DNA of 64,000 nt from Saccharofermentans sp. (GTDB lineage: Bacteria; Bacillota; Clostridia; Saccharofermentanales; Saccharofermentanaceae). The notes under the pieces were generated by a model, which saw nothing but the letters and a program-made list of their open reading frames with translations, did not search any database and was not told the origin of the DNA. The translations under genes were made by a program, and so were the position numbers. Location of the stretch: positions 62,001 to 126,000 of the forward strand of contig JAKSRH010000001.1 in assembly GCA_024403675.1 (NCBI GenBank), in the 5' to 3' direction. Positions 61,154 to 64,000 of this stretch are shown here, piece after piece (position 1 is the first letter of the stretch; every line of letters starts with the position of its first letter).

Positions 61154-63613
61154 ATGGGAATTATAATTAAAAATGCGTTTAGAAATATTGCTTCCAAAAA
61201 GGGAAGAACATTCATCCTTATACTTTGTGTTTTTGTAACATCACTTGTAGCTATGTTGGCGCTTGATATGACATCCAGTATCGAGTCTGCTTTCACAGCA
61301 TATATGACAGAAAGCCTTGGTAATGTTGATCTGATGATTGATTCCGTTAATCCTGATGTAATGGATGGAGTTGATGGATATAAGGCAGTTCGTCTCGGAT
61401 TTGCAGGACAGTTCGAATATGATAGAGATAACAAGCTCTATATGTATTCTTTTAAGGAACCTGTATCCGTATTTTGCTTTGATGATTATGAGTTGGCTTA
61501 TGAGCTTGGCCAGTTAAATACTTTGATTACTATGAATGATGATGAGGTATATGTTTCTACTGACTATGCTAAGAAGTATGATGTAAAAGCAGGGGATAAG
61601 ATTACACTTGGTTGCGCTGATGAATCTTCATTTGAAGTAACTGTTAAGGATGTTATTGCTATTAATTCTTTCTCACTTTTGCGTGGTAAGACAATCATTG
61701 CCACTAGTGAAACATGCCGTCGTGTTGCATGTACGCTGGAGGTACCATATCTTACAACCATGGTGTCACTTGATAAGGGAACAGATAAAGCTGCCTTCAA
61801 GGAAGTAGTTATGAGTAATGATCCAACAGCAGGGATCACCGATTTTAAGGAGGATATGGACGAAGCTGATTTGGCAGAGATTTATTATATCTTTTATCTT
61901 ATTTTCCTTTTTGTATTCCTCCTTGTTATCTTTGTAACTATAAGCTTTTCAGAGAAGATTGTTAACGAGAGAATGTCTACGATTGGAACACTTAGAAGTA
62001 TTGGTGTAACTCAGAAAATGACATCTATGATTCTTCTTCTTGAGAATGTTCTTTATGGACTTATCGGAAGCCTTCTGGGATGTGCCTTATACGCTGCCGT
62101 AAGAATTCCTTTTTTTACTAGCGTGATTAAGCTGGAGTCATCAACAGGTGAGAGTATGGACGTAGCATCAGCTATCGGATCAACACCATTTTATACTTAC
62201 ATTCTGGTAATTGTTGGTGCCATTTTGGTTGAGACTTTAGCTCCGATGTTTGCACTTACAAAGTCAGTAAAAATGTCCATAAGAGATATCATTTTCACTA
62301 ATAAAGATACTGAGTTTAAGTATACATGGGCAAGAGCTTACGTAGGTGGTGTATTTGCTCTCATTGGTGTTATCGCATCTTTCCTTAATAAGAGTTTCGT
62401 TGGTCTTTGCATAAGTATTATTGCTATTGTAGTTGCAATTGCTACACTCATTCCTTTCTTTCTTAAGGGAATAAGTATCCTTGGTTCTAAGGTGATTAAG
62501 CCTGGTAAAACTCCAATACTTAAGATGGCATTAAGTGAACTTTCAAATAACAAAACACTTGTTAATACAGCAGTCATGTGCGTTAGTACACTTATCCTGT
62601 CCACCTGTATATATTCTTTTACCAACTCTCTTAAAACTGAGATAAATCGCCCATCTTATGACTGCGATATCATTGTGGAAAATATAGAAGATAAGGATGA
62701 GTTCTTCTATTCATTTATCAAGGATATTGATGGTGTATCAGAAGTTGAGTTCTTCACAGGTACAACAAACGAAATAAGAATTGATAATAAGGTCTTTGAC
62801 CAGACTATCTATCCATGGCAGGAGACAACAATGTTTATGAATGGACAGAATCTTGGTGTGGCTCCAGCTGAGAATGAGGTGATACTTACAAAGTCAATAG
62901 CAAGAAGATTTGACCTTAAGATTGGCGATACAGTAAATATCACATTCAATGATTCATATGTTCTTAAGCAGCAGGCGGATTATGTGATAATTAATGTTGT
63001 GGATAAGGGATTTAACAATGGAATCTACATCAATCCACATAAGTATGAGATGCTCTTTAAAAATACTCCTTCTGAGATTGGTATCAGATGCGAACAGGGA
63101 AGAATAGATGAAGTTAGAGCGCTTCTTGAGAAATACATAGTAAGTGGAGAAGAATGCATTGCTACTCTTGAAGAGATTACTCAGAATGAAGTTGAGCAGA
63201 GATCAGGAATTATGGGTATCCTTACAGCTCTTATTGTTCTTAGTTTTGTACTCACAATAATCGGTGTATCTGGTAATCAGACAATAGGTTTTGAGAATCG
63301 TCGTCGTGAGATCGCAGTTCTGTATTCAGTGGCTATGAGTCGCAAGAAGCTTAACAGGCTTCTCATTCTCGAAAATGCTATTTCTATTGGACTTTCCGCG
63401 GTTGTAGCTTATGTGATTAGCCCATTACTTGTTAGGAATTTTGCTGCAGCACTTGTTATGGCTACTGGTGGCGACTTGCCTGATATTACTTTTGATGTCG
63501 GTGTAATCGCCGTTTACATGGTAATTGCGTTCGCAATAGTCATGCTCACAAACATTATTCCAGTTAGAAGAATTAAGAAGATGAACTGCTCGTTAGAACT
63601 TAAGTACGAGTAA
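61154..63613 (+). CDS. FtsX/MacB-like ABC transporter permease
   Basis: 819 residues, with the family's layout twice over: N-terminal helix (RNIASKKGRTFILILCVFVT), large extracellular MacB periplasmic-core-like domain (about 40-250), three helices with FtsX motifs (about 255-385), then a second half with the same order (from about 450, ALSELSNNKTLVNTAVMC) ending in VIPVRRIKKMN-type sequence. Functions with the following ATPase as an extruder of peptides or as a mechanical/lipid-handling pump. AAGGAGGG precedes the start. Confidence 0.92.
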   Translation: MGIIIKNAFRNIASKKGRTFILILCVFVTSLVAMLALDMTSSIESAFTAYMTESLGNVDLMIDSVNPDVMDGVDGYKAVRLGFAGQFEYDRDNKLYMYSFKEPVSVFCFDDYELAYELGQLNTLITMNDDEVYVSTDYAKKYDVKAGDKITLGCADESSFEVTVKDVIAINSFSLLRGKTIIATSETCRRVACTLEVPYLTTMVSLDKGTDKAAFKEVVMSNDPTAGITDFKEDMDEADLAEIYYIFYLIFLFVFLLVIFVTISFSEKIVNERMSTIGTLRSIGVTQKMTSMILLLENVLYGLIGSLLGCALYAAVRIPFFTSVIKLESSTGESMDVASAIGSTPFYTYILVIVGAILVETLAPMFALTKSVKMSIRDIIFTNKDTEFKYTWARAYVGGVFALIGVIASFLNKSFVGLCISIIAIVVAIATLIPFFLKGISILGSKVIKPGKTPILKMALSELSNNKTLVNTAVMCVSTLILSTCIYSFTNSLKTEINRPSYDCDIIVENIEDKDEFFYSFIKDIDGVSEVEFFTGTTNEIRIDNKVFDQTIYPWQETTMFMNGQNLGVAPAENEVILTKSIARRFDLKIGDTVNITFNDSYVLKQQADYVIINVVDKGFNNGIYINPHKYEMLFKNTPSEIGIRCEQGRIDEVRALLEKYIVSGEECIATLEEITQNEVEQRSGIMGILTALIVLSFVLTIIGVSGNQTIGFENRRREIAVLYSVAMSRKKLNRLLILENAISIGLSAVVAYVISPLLVRNFAAALVMATGGDLPDITFDVGVIAVYMVIAFAIVMLTNIIPVRRIKKMNCSLELKYE

Positions 63614-63631
63614 GATATGGAGGATATTAAA

Positions 63632-64000
63632 ATGGATACAATTATTACAGTTGATAACGTAAAGAAGTCTTTTGGTAAGGGTGACACTAAGCTTGATGTA
63701 TTGAAGGGCGTGAATATGTCCGTAACAAAGGGTGAGTTTGTTTCCCTTATGGGCCAGTCTGGTAGTGGTAAGTCCACACTCCTTTATCTTATTGGCGGTC
63801 TCGACATGGATTATGAAGGTGACATTGTTGTCTGTGGTAATAAACTCAAGGGTCTTAAGGATAAGAAGCTTTCTGAGATTAGACTTAAGGAAATCGGTTT
63901 TATCTTCCAGTTCTATAACCTGGTTCAGAATCTTAATGTAGAGGATAATATTTTGCTTCCTGCAGCTGTTGCGGGTAAGGATATGGGTGAGTATCGTAAG
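63632..64000 (+). CDS. ABC transporter ATP-binding protein (LolD/MacB type), 3' end outside window
   Basis: First 123 residues are in the window. Walker A GQSGSGKST, Q-loop FQFYNLVQ, and the opening ITVDNVKKSFGKGDTKLDVLKGVNMSV are typical of MacB/LolD-type ATPases that pair with FtsX permeases. Start at ATG 63632 after GGAGG; an ATG 15 bases upstream overlaps that site. Third gene of the M13 operon. Confidence 0.95.
   Translation, partial: MDTIITVDNVKKSFGKGDTKLDVLKGVNMSVTKGEFVSLMGQSGSGKSTLLYLIGGLDMDYEGDIVVCGNKLKGLKDKKLSEIRLKEIGFIFQFYNLVQNLNVEDNILLPAAVAGKDMGEYRK

Noticed and set aside
61154..64000. Bacteriocin or lantibiotic export locus
   Set aside because: The permease and ATPase are of the general FtsX/LolD type and no precursor peptide, LanM/LanB or radical SAM gene is seen nearby.

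Overview
This is an AT-rich chromosomal window from a low-GC Gram-positive bacterium, most likely a Lachnospiraceae close to Butyrivibrio or Pseudobutyrivibrio. The evidence for this is a GGGtGRT/NifU-like gene pair, a TrpB2 gene behind a tRNA-Trp T-box, many purine-rich Shine-Dalgarno sites, two-component and ECF genes of clostridial type, and plant-polysaccharide enzymes (GH10 xylanase lipoprotein, GH51, GH31, GH1) as in rumen or gut fibre degraders. No phage, insertion sequence, cas gene or plasmid replication gene was seen. The genus is an inference.

Layout. 1-11.4 kb is housekeeping: a secreted-protein tail, prmA, T-box plus trpB2, a ThiD-like protein with an acidic tail, a hybrid histidine kinase, rsmE, hisS and aspS. 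11.4-15.8 kb is a compact, translationally coupled four-gene operon (PIN-like protein, AAA+ ATPase fused to an FtsH-type M41 protease, intact PIN nuclease, XRE regulator) with its own promoter and a tandem direct repeat; I do not recognise it as a described system. 15.8-24.8 kb holds a LURP-one protein, a DAP decarboxylase behind a promoter plus terminator-like leader hairpin, an HTH-kinase-receiver protein with an HPt partner, yqeY, a beta-domain lipoprotein, a DUF1294-phosphoesterase fusion and a CPBP protease.

24.9-34.6 kb is an accessory carbohydrate region with signs of decay: a stub ORF, GH51, a PD-(D/E)XK-like nuclease followed by a highly ordered array of palindromic octamers, DUF3795, a GH31 with an apparent internal in-frame deletion, GH1, a flavoprotein, a nitroreductase, a chimeric broken aldo/keto reductase and the GH10 xylanase. 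34.6-42.3 kb carries a BlaI/BlaR1 operon in which BlaR1 ends in a propeller plus solute-binding-protein domain, followed by a lipoprotein with the same two domains.

42.3-55.0 kb has tRNA-Pro, an rRNA methyltransferase, a second LysA-like gene, an acyltransferase, an ECF sigma / anti-sigma / papain-like trio, a CBS-type family II pyrophosphatase, and a long operon (RsmC-like methyltransferase, PF06541 membrane protein, yfcE, mrp, thioredoxin-like lipoprotein, divergent IspF, DNase IV). 55.0-64.0 kb contains a zinc-ribbon protein, the GGGtGRT/NifU-like pair, a second inverted-repeat array, a DUF3592 protein, a HAD-like protein, and an M13 peptidase lipoprotein plus FtsX-type ABC exporter behind a LytTR-like direct repeat.

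The two intergenic repeat arrays have different arm sequences but the same layout: inverted arms around an 18-nt variable spacer, with unit spacings that recur. These arrays and the PIN/AAA-M41/PIN/XRE operon are the strongest candidates for something undescribed.
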